Shown here piece by piece: positions 45,577-55,876 of a stretch of DNA of 64,000 bases. This stretch comes from Eurosta solidaginis. Lineage: Eukaryota > Arthropoda > Insecta > Diptera > Tephritidae. The notes beneath the pieces were generated by a model. That model saw only the letters and a program-made list of their open reading frames with translations. It had not been told where the DNA came from and made no database searches. Position numbers and translations under genes: made by a program. The stretch lies in assembly GCF_040869045.1 (NCBI RefSeq), contig NC_090319.1, forward strand, positions 378,835,601 to 378,899,600, read 5' to 3'. Numbering within the stretch: position 1 is the stretch's first letter; each line of letters opens with the position of its first letter.

Positions 45577-46107
45577 AAATAAGGAAAACTAAGTTCGACT
45601 GTAACCGAACATTGCATACTTAGCTGCCAAATTAAAGCTTGGAAAACTTTTAAATTACATTCTTTTAAAAGTGGGCGGTGCCACGCCCATTGTCCAAAGT
45701 GTTACTAATTTTCTATTCTGCGTCATAAGGTCCACCCACCTACCAAGTTTCATCGCTTTATCCGTCTTTGGTAATGAATTATCACACTTTTTTGGTTTTT
45801 CAAAATTTTCGATATCGAAAAAGTGGGCGTGGTTATAGTAAGATTTCGTTCATTTTAAATAGCAATCTGAGACGAGTGCCCAGGAAGTTACGTACCAAAT
45901 TTCATTAAAATACCTCAAAATTTACTCAAGTTATCATGTTCACGGACAGACGGACGGACGGACGGACATGGCTAAAAGAATTTTTTTTCGCCCAGATCAT
46001 TTTGATATATAGAAGTCTATATCTATCTCGATAAGTTTATGACGTTACAGGGTACCGTTGTGCGAATAAAGTTAGCATACTCTGTGAGATCTGTTCAGGT
46101 GAGTATA
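45577..46107 (+). mobile_element. family X, internally deleted copy D
   Basis: Both termini present (aaggaaaactaagttcgac at left; ctgtgagatctgttcaggtg then gagtata at right) but the first 50 bp is fused directly to the 3' third (from aaagcttggaaaact, equivalent to about 10622 in copy A). Minisatellite and middle are gone: a MITE-like 530-bp derivative. Confidence 0.75.
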
Positions 46108-46129
46108 ATAACCAACTGCTAATTAATGG

Positions 46130-46500
46130 ATGGGGTGAAAGGCGTATGGCTGTTTATAACCGGGACCTCAGTGAAGATGTATGATCCGGTCTGAGCGAAG
46201 TTATTCCAATGCTTACATATCTCAATGAAATACTGTGTGGGATTATTGCTTTAATGGCCGCCTGGTTATCAATATATAGTTATATATTAAAGCGAATGCA
46301 GCTTAAGCATGCTCTCTCGAGAATTACTGCTGCTTTCTTCACGGCTATAGTTTTCGCTTGAAAGACAATACAATGATCCGGCAGCGTGTGGTATCTGGAT
46401 CGATACAGTGAACAGCAGTCTCGAACTCTTCCGTTAATTTGAAACGATTGATTTACACTAGTATGGTATGTTCCGCCATTTCCGAACTTTTGCGCCAAAC
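46130..46500 (-). pseudogene. LINE RNase H fragment
   Basis: Minus strand reads LPDHCIVFQAKTIAVKKAAVIL and, in the next frame, a D-x-Q-A-A-I-K-A block, matching LPDHCSVFQ.E...IK.A and SDSQAAIKAL of LINE RNase H. The normally invariant Glu after FQA is Lys here. Degenerate. Confidence 0.6.
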
Positions 46501-46561
46501 CTTCGAATACATTGTGGCCCCAAAATTACTTTCGATACTCAGGCAAGGGATCGTATAGTGT

Positions 46562-46613
46562 GTTCGCTTTGGCTATACGGCTAATTGGCTATACGGCTAT
46601 TTGGCTATACGGC
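46562..46613 (+). repeat. 16-bp tandem repeat, about three copies
   Basis: ggctatacggctaatt, ggctatacggctattt, ggctatacgg: nearly perfect short tandem repeat. Confidence 0.85.
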
Positions 46614-46729
46614 CCGCGCTCAGGCTGCCTAAAAGCCTTAAGCTTGTTGAGTTGTTAACGTGGTTACTTTCCGACGGGTTGCGAAAATTATGTTCTTAGT
46701 CAAAATCAATTCAAAAGAGGAAGCAAATT

Positions 46730-47090
46730 ATTACCGTCGAGTCATCGACTTCCTGTTAGTTTTAATATTGAAGTATTAACGGTATCTGTTTTATAAGCAA
46801 AACCCATGGGTCGCTCTTAATAAAGCGATGAAACGCCCATGACAATTTGGAAAGGCTCCGATAACTCTTCGATAACAAATGGATACATTTTTAATAACGA
46901 ATCCATTAATTTTCGAAAATTAATACTATTTTTCGAAATCATAACGAAAACTTTTTTATAATTAATCGAAAATTTTTCTACAAATAATCTATAATTTTCT
47001 ATGATCCATCAATATTTAACGAAAAATTCATAACTTTTCGATAAAAACGCGATAAGCCTTCTATAATTAAACGATACGTTTTACGTAAGT
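46730..47090. repeat. CGATAA array 4, head-to-head and decayed
   Basis: Left edge accgtcgagtcatcgactt is in minus orientation and resembles the left part of array 2 (gtcgccgagtcatcgaatt); from 46855 on the units run in plus orientation (cgataactcttcgataac). The similar left and right halves of arrays 2 and 4 suggest copies of one fold-back element. Confidence 0.6.
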
Positions 47091-48278
47091 TGTTAACACA
47101 TCAAAAATTACTTAACTGGCTCGTGTAACGTCTCTTTGTTCACGTTTAGCGGACGTATCGTCAACAGCGCTTACAGACGAAGCCTTTAGCGCTGAACTGT
47201 AACTTTATGTTCGTTCCCTTATATCACAGAGTTTTTGTAATAATTCGCATACATGTGTATGTGTGCACACCTACAGCTCACTTTTGATGTGCGCCAACTC
47301 AAATCGACGCGCACATTTTCCTCCAAAATACAACTCACAAAGTTGTTGATTTCATTTCATTGCAACTTGAGTTTTATACGCTTTGAGATTTAAGTTGCAT
47401 TTAGAAAATGTTCAAGCGTTATTTGCAGTCACTTTTTTACATACACATACATACACACACTCAAATACAATTTCAATGATGGAAACGTATTTCGTTATTC
47501 AAATATGTTATGTATTATACATATAGGCAATCACATACATACATATATACGGTTACACGTTCGCTTCCAATATATTTACAAGTTTCATTTTTCAATAATT
47601 TAGTTTCTATGCATTCTGCCAAAGTTTTCAATTATTTGTCCGCGCTTGATTGCTTGCTCAACAAACGGTGTATGCGTTTGTGCAGCATCAAATTTCGTTC
47701 ACTACAATATGTTACACAACGTTAGAAAGTTAAAATCAGTGCGCATGATAAGTGAAGTGTTTTTAATGAAATTATTTTGTTTTCGCTGTAATTTTGTATT
47801 CAATCGATTTTCTGGTAATTCAAAACTATGAATGTATTAATTTTATCTAAAATATTGCAGGCGCGCATCTGTATTTGATTCTAGAATATTCATAATTTTA
47901 AATTAGTATACACTCAAAAAAAAAAAAAAAAATTAAAAAATGAACAAAAACATTTAGCTAAAACAAGAAAAACACTTTGAAACAAAATTTCCCTTAATTC
48001 CAGCAAAATTTAAATTTGTTGAGTAAGAATTTCTATTTTTTGTATAAAACATTTCATTAGTATTTGGAAAAAATTGTCTTTCATTTTTTTCAATCAAGAA
48101 TCCTTGTTTGAATATTTCTCACAATATTTACGTGTACGAGTTAGTTCAGTGAATATAAGTACTCGTTTGTAAATTTGGGCACTTGGAATAGAAGTTCGCA
48201 GACGTTTTTTTATACAAGTTTCTACATTTTTAAGAAAATTATTCCTATAACCAAAGAAAAAATAATTTAAGTTAAAAC
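47091..48278. other. unassigned stretch
   Basis: No domain in ORFs at 47510-47831. A-rich run at 47916. Possibly host DNA. Confidence 0.35.
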
Positions 48279-50058
48279 AAATAAGGAAGGCTAAGTTCGG
48301 GTGTAACCGAACATTACATACTCAACTAAGAGCTTTGGAGGCAAAAAAGGGAAAATCACCATATAGGAAAGTGAACCTAGGGTAACCCTGGAATGTGTTT
48401 GTATGAAATGGGTTTCAAATGAAATATATTAAAGAGTATTTTAAAAGGGAGTGGGCCATAGTTCTATAGGTGGACGCCATTTCAGGATATCGCCATTAAG
48501 GTGAACCAGGGGTGACTCTAGAATATGTGTTGTAGGATATGGGTATCAAATGAAAGGTGTTAATGAGTATTGTAAAAGGGAGTGGGCCTTAGTTCTATAG
48601 GTGGACGCCTTTTCGAGATATCGCCATATAGGTGGACCAGAGGTGACACTAGAATGTGTTTGTACGATATGGGTATAAAATTAAAGGATTTTAATGGGGG
48701 TTTTAAAAGGGAGTGGCCCTTGGTTGTATATGTGAAGGCGTTTTCGTGATATCGAACAAAATGTGGACCAGAGTTACCCAGAACATCATTTGTCGGGTAC
48801 CGCTAATTTATTTATATATGTAATACGACGCACAGTATTCCTGCCAAGATTCCAAGGGCTTTTGATTTCGCCCTGCAGAACTTTTTCATTTTCTTCTACT
48901 TGATATGGTAGGTGTCACACCCATTTTATAGAGTTTTTTCCAAAGTTATATTTTGCGTCAAAAAACCAACCCAATCACCATTTTTCGTCCCTTTTTTCGT
49001 ATTTGGTATAGAATTATGACATTTTTTAAATTTTTTGTAATTTTCGATATCGAAAAAGTGGGCGTAGTCATAGTCGTATTTCGGCCTTTTTATACCAAGA
49101 TAAAGTATATTCAGGTAAGTACGTGAACTAGGTTTAGTAAAGGTATATCGATTTTTGCTCAAGTTATCGTGTTAAGGGTCGAGCGGAAGGACAGACGGTC
49201 GACTGTGTATAAAACCTGGGCGAGGCTTCATCCGATTTCGCCCATTTTCACACAAAAAAGTTATCGTCAAAGAATATATGCCCCTGCCAAATTTCGCAAG
49301 GATTGGTAAGTTTTTGTGCGACTTATGGCATTAAAAGTATTCTAGACAAATTAAATAAAAAAGGGCGGAGCCACGCCCATTTTGAAATTTTCTTTTATTT
49401 TTGTATTTTGTTGTACCATATCATTACTTATATACTGTAGAGGTATTAAATATTTTGTTAATATTTGACTTTTAAAATTTTCTTCTTCCGATTTGGCTAA
49501 TTTATTCAGCGCATATATAGTAATAGTAGTAATGTTCTTGCCAAACTTAATCATAATATCTTCAACGACTGCCAAATTACTGCTTGCAAAACTTTTAAAT
49601 TACCTTCTTTTAAAAATGGGCGGTGCCACACCCATTGTACAAAATTTTACTAATTTTATATTCTGCACCATAAGTTCAACTCACCTACCAAGTTTCATCC
49701 CTTTATCCGTCTTTGGTAATTAATTATCGCATTTTTTCGGTTTTTCGAAATTTTCGTTATCGAAAAAGTGGGCGTGGTTATAGTCCGATATCGTTCATTT
49801 TAAATAGCGATCTGAGATGAGTGCCCAGGGATCTACATACCAAATTTCACCCGTATACCTCAAAATTTACTCAAGTTATCGTGTTAAAGGGTAGACGGAC
49901 GGACGGACGGACATGGCTCAATCAAATTTTTTTTCGATATTGATGATTTTCATATATGGAAGTCTATATCTATCTTGACTACTTTATACCCGGTCAACCA
50001 ACCGTTATTCAATCAAAGTTAAAATACTCTGTGTGCAAAGCTGTGTGCACTATAAAAA
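48279..50058 (+). mobile_element. family X dispersed repeat, copy E
   Basis: Left end aaggaaggctaagttcggg and tactcaactaagagct; three 130-bp units (about 48420-48790), then the usual 3' body. The right end is of the other type (tactctgtgtgcaaagctgtg), as in copy B, rather than the gagctctgctcaactgag end of copies A and C, so two end-types occur on one body. Confidence 0.78.
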
Positions 50059-50289
50059 TATTCGATTTTAGATTTTTGTACGTTTATAAATCGAATTTCA
50101 ATATTCGAATTGTTGATGTGTTTAGATTATTCGAATAATCTCAACTCAACGATTGTTCGATTTTGTATGAAGAGTTCAAACAAAAAAATTACGTATACGC
50201 CATGTATGTACCAAATATTTCTTCTTTGTTGAATATTTCAAGCTTTTAAAATAAAGGAGCCTTTATTACTTTTCTAATTTGTTATACTT

Positions 50290-50750
50290 GATCTTTCTTG
50301 AAGAGATCCTCATATGACCTCGCGAGAATTCTGAAAAAATCCCCAAAGATCATCAGGAAATCACCACAAATTGACCTCGAAATGACCCTAGACGAGCCAC
50401 AAATGAGTCACCAGTCGAAATTGTCTCCATAATGATCCCGAAATGAGCCAGAAGTGATCTTTAAATGACCCCGAAATAGTGCCCAAGATCATCAGGAAAT
50501 TACGCTTCCCAAGGCAGCCGGTTCTACGTACCGAAGCGACTCGGGATTTTTCCCGACCTAGGGCTGTCATTTCAGTGTAACCCCATTTAATTTGTTGCGT
50601 CCTAGGTCGTACCTATTAGATGGGGCGAAGCACTGCTACAACAACAACATCAGGAAATTCCCAGAAATTGACCTCGCAATTGATCTGGAAGAAAAGAGTC
50701 CTCAAATGATTCCGACAGTCCCGAAAACCATCCCAATATAATCGTTCAGC
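50290..50750. repeat. degenerate 'gaccccgaaatgatc' array
   Basis: Imperfect units such as gacctcgaaatgaccc, atgatcccgaaatgag, agatcatcaggaaat of roughly 20-25 bp. Interrupted by a retroposed tail at 50502-50648. Similar phrases recur at 52400-53010. Confidence 0.65.
50502..50648 (+). mobile_element. short retroposed LINE/SINE tail with TSD
   Basis: 147 bp starting acgcttcccaaggcagccgg and ending actgctacaacaacaac. Flanked by catcaggaaatt (50490-50501 and 50648-50659; the leading c is shared, so 11-12 bp). A CAA-type 3' tail and direct duplication show insertion of a 5'-truncated retroposon. I recognise this 3' end as a common one in tephritid sequence but cannot name the family. Confidence 0.75.
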
Positions 50751-51500
50751 AGCGATTTTTCAAGTAATTCACGACCTACCGTTAATTAATGAAACTGTTT
50801 ACCATTTTTGGGCTATCGTAGAAATTTAAGGCATCAATCCAATTTAGGATATACCAATATAATATGTTTACTTAAATTATATTTAGAGTTGTTTTTTATA
50901 CACATTTTAAATATGTAAGCAGAGAAAATTATAAATAAAAACTTTTAAATAATGTTTTTTTTTGTCTATGCATATTATCCAGCGTCTGAATATTCGTAGA
51001 AATTTGTGAATTGGATTGCGAAGTTATGCTAGGAAAACTGCTGTCAGATGAGAGCTCACTGACATCTTGCAATGATTTATGAAGCCTGGAAAGACAAAGG
51101 CAAGAGAAAAACATATATAAACATATATCACATATGTTTGTATGTATATTAGAGGGAACCAAAACCAAATCCGATGAGAGTCGGACAGAATTCTAAATTA
51201 AAAATGGAAGAAAAAAAAGAAGGAGAAGAGTGGTAATAAAAGGCTTAAAAAAGGAGCATCCACTTCGTTCCAAATGAAGGCAAGCGAAATATTTGACTAA
51301 GCCCAACGTCTCTATGGGGAGACGTTTAAAGATGGTATTATTTACCGAGTTGTGAAAACTTCGAAGATAATTTTAACAGTATGTTAAGGATGCGTTGCTG
51401 AATGAACATGTGGAAATCAAGCAGATGGCAATGCAAGGGGACGACTAAACGGGATCAAAGTAACCTATCGGCCGACACTGTCTATATCACAGTGCTTTTA
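50751..51500. other. unassigned stretch
   Basis: AT-rich, with a purine run at 51208-51235. No gene. Confidence 0.35.
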
Positions 51501-51534
51501 AACTTCCAGGTATTGAACATAAGATACCTTTCGA

Positions 51535-52260
51535 GGGAGGAATGGGAGGAAAGCTTAGACTGTGGTGGAACTGGAGTTGGACTGTATTCTAAAAACGTCT
51601 AGGTAACTAGAAATGCGCTGTCTTCCTGACTCTTGACCTCCAGGCGGAGGTCTATAAAATTGAAAATAAAGCTCGACTGCTTCAGGACAGTATAGTCTTA
51701 GACACAAAAATAACGATCCTTGCTGGGAGCCTTAGTGGTATTAAAATCTAACGCGATACAGTCGAATAATGTGCGGAGGCTTCGAGTTTTGCTGGCATCC
51801 TTAACATATCTCAATATCTCACTTTTTTGACTCCCTGAACATGACTATATTGAAGCGAAATAATTGCAGGTGAGATGACAAGAAAAGATTTTGTAATGAA
51901 CATAAGCAAGGCAAACATATTCATATGATCACCGCAGAGTTATCTCCGGCGTAAAATCGAAGAACGTAAGGTTAGGGAAACGGACTTGCTGTGGACCATC
52001 CCGGTTGATTTTGATGGCGAAGTCTCGAAGTCCTAATTACGATGTTTGGATAGGAAAGGAAATAGGTTCCTTCTGAAGCTAAAAAACATGCAGAGAGAGT
52101 ACTTACTATTGTCATTACATGCCACTGCATCGACGCTCTGACGGTGGTGCATACCAAGAAACTTACTATATATAAGCTCTCGGGATAAGGAGGGAAAAGA
52201 CTCGATTCATAACTTTCTCTGCCGATGTCCAAGTTTGCGGAGAAGATGACTCATATTTCT
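51535..52260 (+). pseudogene. LINE RNase H to C-terminus, decayed
   Basis: Frame pieces: LDCGGTGVGLYSKN (FTDGS...GAGVYS block), then FQAEVYKIEN, LDTKITILAGSLSGIK in place of SDSLAALK, and near 52200 GKDSIHNFLCRCPSLRRR, the H...C.CP.L.RRR end of LINE ORF2. Stops and frame changes throughout; the catalytic Asp residues are not preserved. Confidence 0.55.
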
Positions 52261-52394
52261 AGATGTTTTTAGTATGACTTTCACACTATGTGTGACTTTT
52301 CGTAATGGCGTCGCTACTTTTTCAAGACCAGTTCAAATATCGGCAGTATAGTCTCGTTTTACTTTAAATCCATTTCATTGATGCAATTGAAGTT

Positions 52395-53010
52395 ACTTAG
52401 GTAATAATAGAGGACTGCTTTGGTAGATTGTTGGAGATAGGGTAGCTAAATTTTTTTTCCATTTCGATATAATTTCGGGACTATTTGGAAAGAATTTTGG
52501 TACTAATAATGGCTTTATTTTCTCTTATTAAGGCACCATTCCGGGAGTACTTTGGTAGTGGTTTAGAAATGGATTTGCGGCTAAAAGTTGATTAGTTTTA
52601 AACGATGGCAGAGATGATTTCGGCACTCGTTGAAACCTGTTAAAGGTCTATTTCGGGGATGTTTTCTTGACAGCAAGAATAATGCTAAGCTAAATGATTA
52701 ACATGCATTTTAAGGCTTAATGTGAAAAGGGGTATTATTAGTTATAAAATCGTTAGAAAACAATCCAGAAATAGTCTCGGAATGATTTAATAATAGTACC
52801 GAGGGCAGAAGATAAAAAAGCGCGATAAAAAAGAAAAGTAAAGAAGCGATAAAATGGTTCTTATCCAAAAAAAAGAATCCTGAAAGTAATCACGCGCTAA
52901 CCTAGAAAAAGTCCTGAAATGGTATATATAGAGTTCAAAAATAATAAGAAAATTGTGAAAATTCCCAATAAACCCCAGTTCTTAATTACTGAATACTCAA
53001 AAAAATTTTC
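52395..53010. repeat. degenerate 'ttccgggactattttgg' array
   Basis: Scattered phrases such as atttcgggactatttgg, attccgggagtactttgg, gatttcggcactcg, and in the second half the opposite orientation (cagaaatagtctcggaatg). Very decayed; similar in style to the arrays at 37415 and 50290. Confidence 0.45.
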
Positions 53011-54469
53011 CCTGAAACAATCCCTTAATTAATACCTACCGAATTAGTCTTCAGGTTGAAATTCCTATTCCTTAATGTGTCCAAAAAGTTGCGAAATAGT
53101 CCGAGATGATGGCGCATGCTATAATAACAACGACAACTAAAGCACGAGATGACGAAAAATTTTATGCACAGTATTTGTATGATGAAGCGAATGTAGACAA
53201 CGAGTGAGACAGATACAGGATTCACAAGATATAAAGCGGCAAAATTGTGCCATTATTATTTGTGTTGAATCAAGCTTATTATGTATGGAGAACGCATGAA
53301 GGGTATTTGGAAATTATATAAAAAGAACCGACTGTGGAAATGCGAAAAATTATAGTAAATCGTTTCTCCTTTTATTTAATTTAAGCTAAAAAGCACCCAT
53401 GTTATATAAGCATCACAAATTTTGCACAAAAATTTTTTCCATTATTAGAACACTCTAATGTGTATATATTTAACGAAACTTTCAATATTTCACTTTTAGC
53501 GAAACATTTCACACACATCCCTACAAACATAAACTCTCCATATATATGTAAAGCAATCATAGAAAGAAGACAAGAAAAATGTGCATGGAAATGAGTCAAA
53601 AATACTAGCCAATGGACCAACACATTGCACACAAACACGCACACACACACACCCATACATATATACATGTTAGCCGTCATGTCTCAAGTGCTCTACCAGC
53701 GCATGTCTACATATGCGTTTGTGTGTGTGCAACTTGAGTGCATAGACAGCTGCCGGCTTTCACTTAAAACTTTTTGCAGTAGTATTCGCCTGAATAAGAG
53801 ATCAATAAAGCATATTCAATTGGAAACAGAACTGAGCTGCATAAGCGATTTTTCTTCCAGCGAAAGCATTTGCTCAATTATTTTATTCTTTTGTGCATAT
53901 GTTTTTCAAAGTTTTACATATGTATATGTGGACTCCCTCAACCATGTGGCAGTCCAATCGTATATGACGTTGTGATGTGTTTAGTTCACGCTTATCGAGA
54001 ATTTGAAAATAAAATCGCAAATTGACTGCTTTAAATGGCAATCTCTAGTGATTGGATGTTGAAATAAAATGTTGAGCGGACAGCTGTATTATCGAGTACA
54101 AAAGTGCAAGTCAGTCATAAATGTCGATTGTCTTTCGATTGGGGATTATCTGCAGATATTTTTGACATTATTTCCGGAATCATTTTAACAAAATTTGTAT
54201 ATTAGGCATTACGTAACTAAATTATTATCTTGTCATCTTTAATGGGAATAACGGAGAGCATTTAGGGGCACTGCATGATATCCCATTTGAAAGTAACACG
54301 ATAACATCCCAAATGCCATGTTTATATAAACTTTAGTACACCCTTACCGCTCGTAGCAAATAACTGGCCAGAAAGCCCACGACACCTTCCAAGAGGTGGC
54401 ATAAGCCAGGCGCTTGTTTATCTGATTCGAGGTAAACCAGTACAGGAGCTAGGAGCGCATGACCAGCGG
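53011..54469. other. unassigned stretch
   Basis: Contains a CA microsatellite at 53638-53655. The 116-codon ORF at 53625-53975 begins in that microsatellite and has no domain. Confidence 0.35.
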
Positions 54470-54735
54470 AATTCCAAAGATCCTTGACTATACCAAACTC
54501 TGCGTAAAGTTCGTACAGCTCATCATCAAATCTTCCTCGGTATCCACCGTGGCCAACGCGTAAATGTCCGTAAATATTTCAAACAATTCTTTTCTCGGAC
54601 ACTCCCTTAGCCGCCTTGTAGATCCTGATTTTCGTTTGCTGAGAGAGGACTTTACTTTTCAATTTCTTACCAAAGTAGCGTTTATTGCCAAGAGTGATTC
54701 TTCGCTGGATTTCAAAGCTGATACGCAAGTGCATT
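54470..54735 (-). pseudogene. RTE LINE fragment
   Basis: Minus-strand sequence runs parallel to 24190-24490 of the RTE copy (ttggcaataaacgctactttgg, aagtaaagtcctctctcagc, atgagctgtacgaactttac). Only the post-RT region, with deletions. Confidence 0.65.
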
Positions 54736-55317
54736 GACTCTTTAATTTGTCGTATCATTTTATTTGTTTATTATTTAAAAAGGATAGTAGGCAGTCCCAC
54801 TGAAATATGGCGCAAAATACCTCTATACATAAATCAATTGGAGTTATAAAAAATTTTTGCTAGTTGAACTATCACCTCTGCAGTGGTTGCTTAGTAGATT
54901 CCAATGTACTAGTAATTATCTCAGTATGACAGTAATTCGGTAATTTTATTAAAAAAAATTGTATAGCATTCTCTTATGTTGTGTGTTTTGCTTTATCTTT
55001 TCAGTGACACACCCTCAATAACAAATAATCAAATGCTTCCCGTTAGTTTGTTTTAACGTAATTTTTCAAAGCAGTTTTTTTTAATGTTCATCATTTGATA
55101 TGTTTTTGCAATGCCGCAGGTTATGAAAACATTGTTGGTTACATGAACTATGTTTTAATTTATTACAAATGTGGCTTTAATTGAATTTGTGCATTGTTTT
55201 GTTTTGACAACAAATACATACACACGTAACTCACATACAAATATAACTCACATAAAAATATAACTCATATAATATTTGTAAATTTTAAGAGTGCTCTTAA
55301 TTAGTTAGAAATAAAAC
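54736..55317. other. spacer
   Basis: AT-rich, no gene or repeat recognised before the family X copy. Confidence 0.4.
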
Positions 55318-55876
55318 AAGCAAGTAAGGCTAAGTTCAGGGGGCTAACATACTTGGCTTGGAAATCATAAGTGGTTTCAGGCTCTGGATCAGGGACTGAT
55401 ATCAGTCTTAGACCGGCCATAGTGACGAATGTCACGCGTGATTAGTTATCACGTCCTGCACGAGGTGCCCCTGCTTCTACTGATAATGGCGGATCTAGAG
55501 AGGACAACTCGATAAAACCCGCACCCCTTGAGTCATTGTGCCGAGCTCAGGGGAGGGAGAGTCAAGATCGGTACACAACGGTGACGAACTGGACTGTTTA
55601 AGGACTTTGATTTCACTTTACATTTTGACTTGATGACATTGGGCTGGTAGGTGCGGTATTCTGCCACTTTATTAGGTCGGGGTGAAACCCTACCAAAATG
55701 GCTGGTAGGCTAATGCTGCACCTGCCCACGTCCCGTTAAAACCGTGGCGGGCCTCAAGGTACGTTCCGGCTCCGTCGCCGTTAAGTTGGTGGTGTAGGTG
55801 CGGTTGAAGATTTTCCCGCTTCGCGTCCGGTCTGGCTCTGAACGCATTACTCATAAGGTAATGCGTCAACCCTCGC

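Noticed and set aside
53625..53975. 116-codon ORF as a gene
   Set aside because: Begins inside a CA microsatellite, no domain, unremarkable composition.
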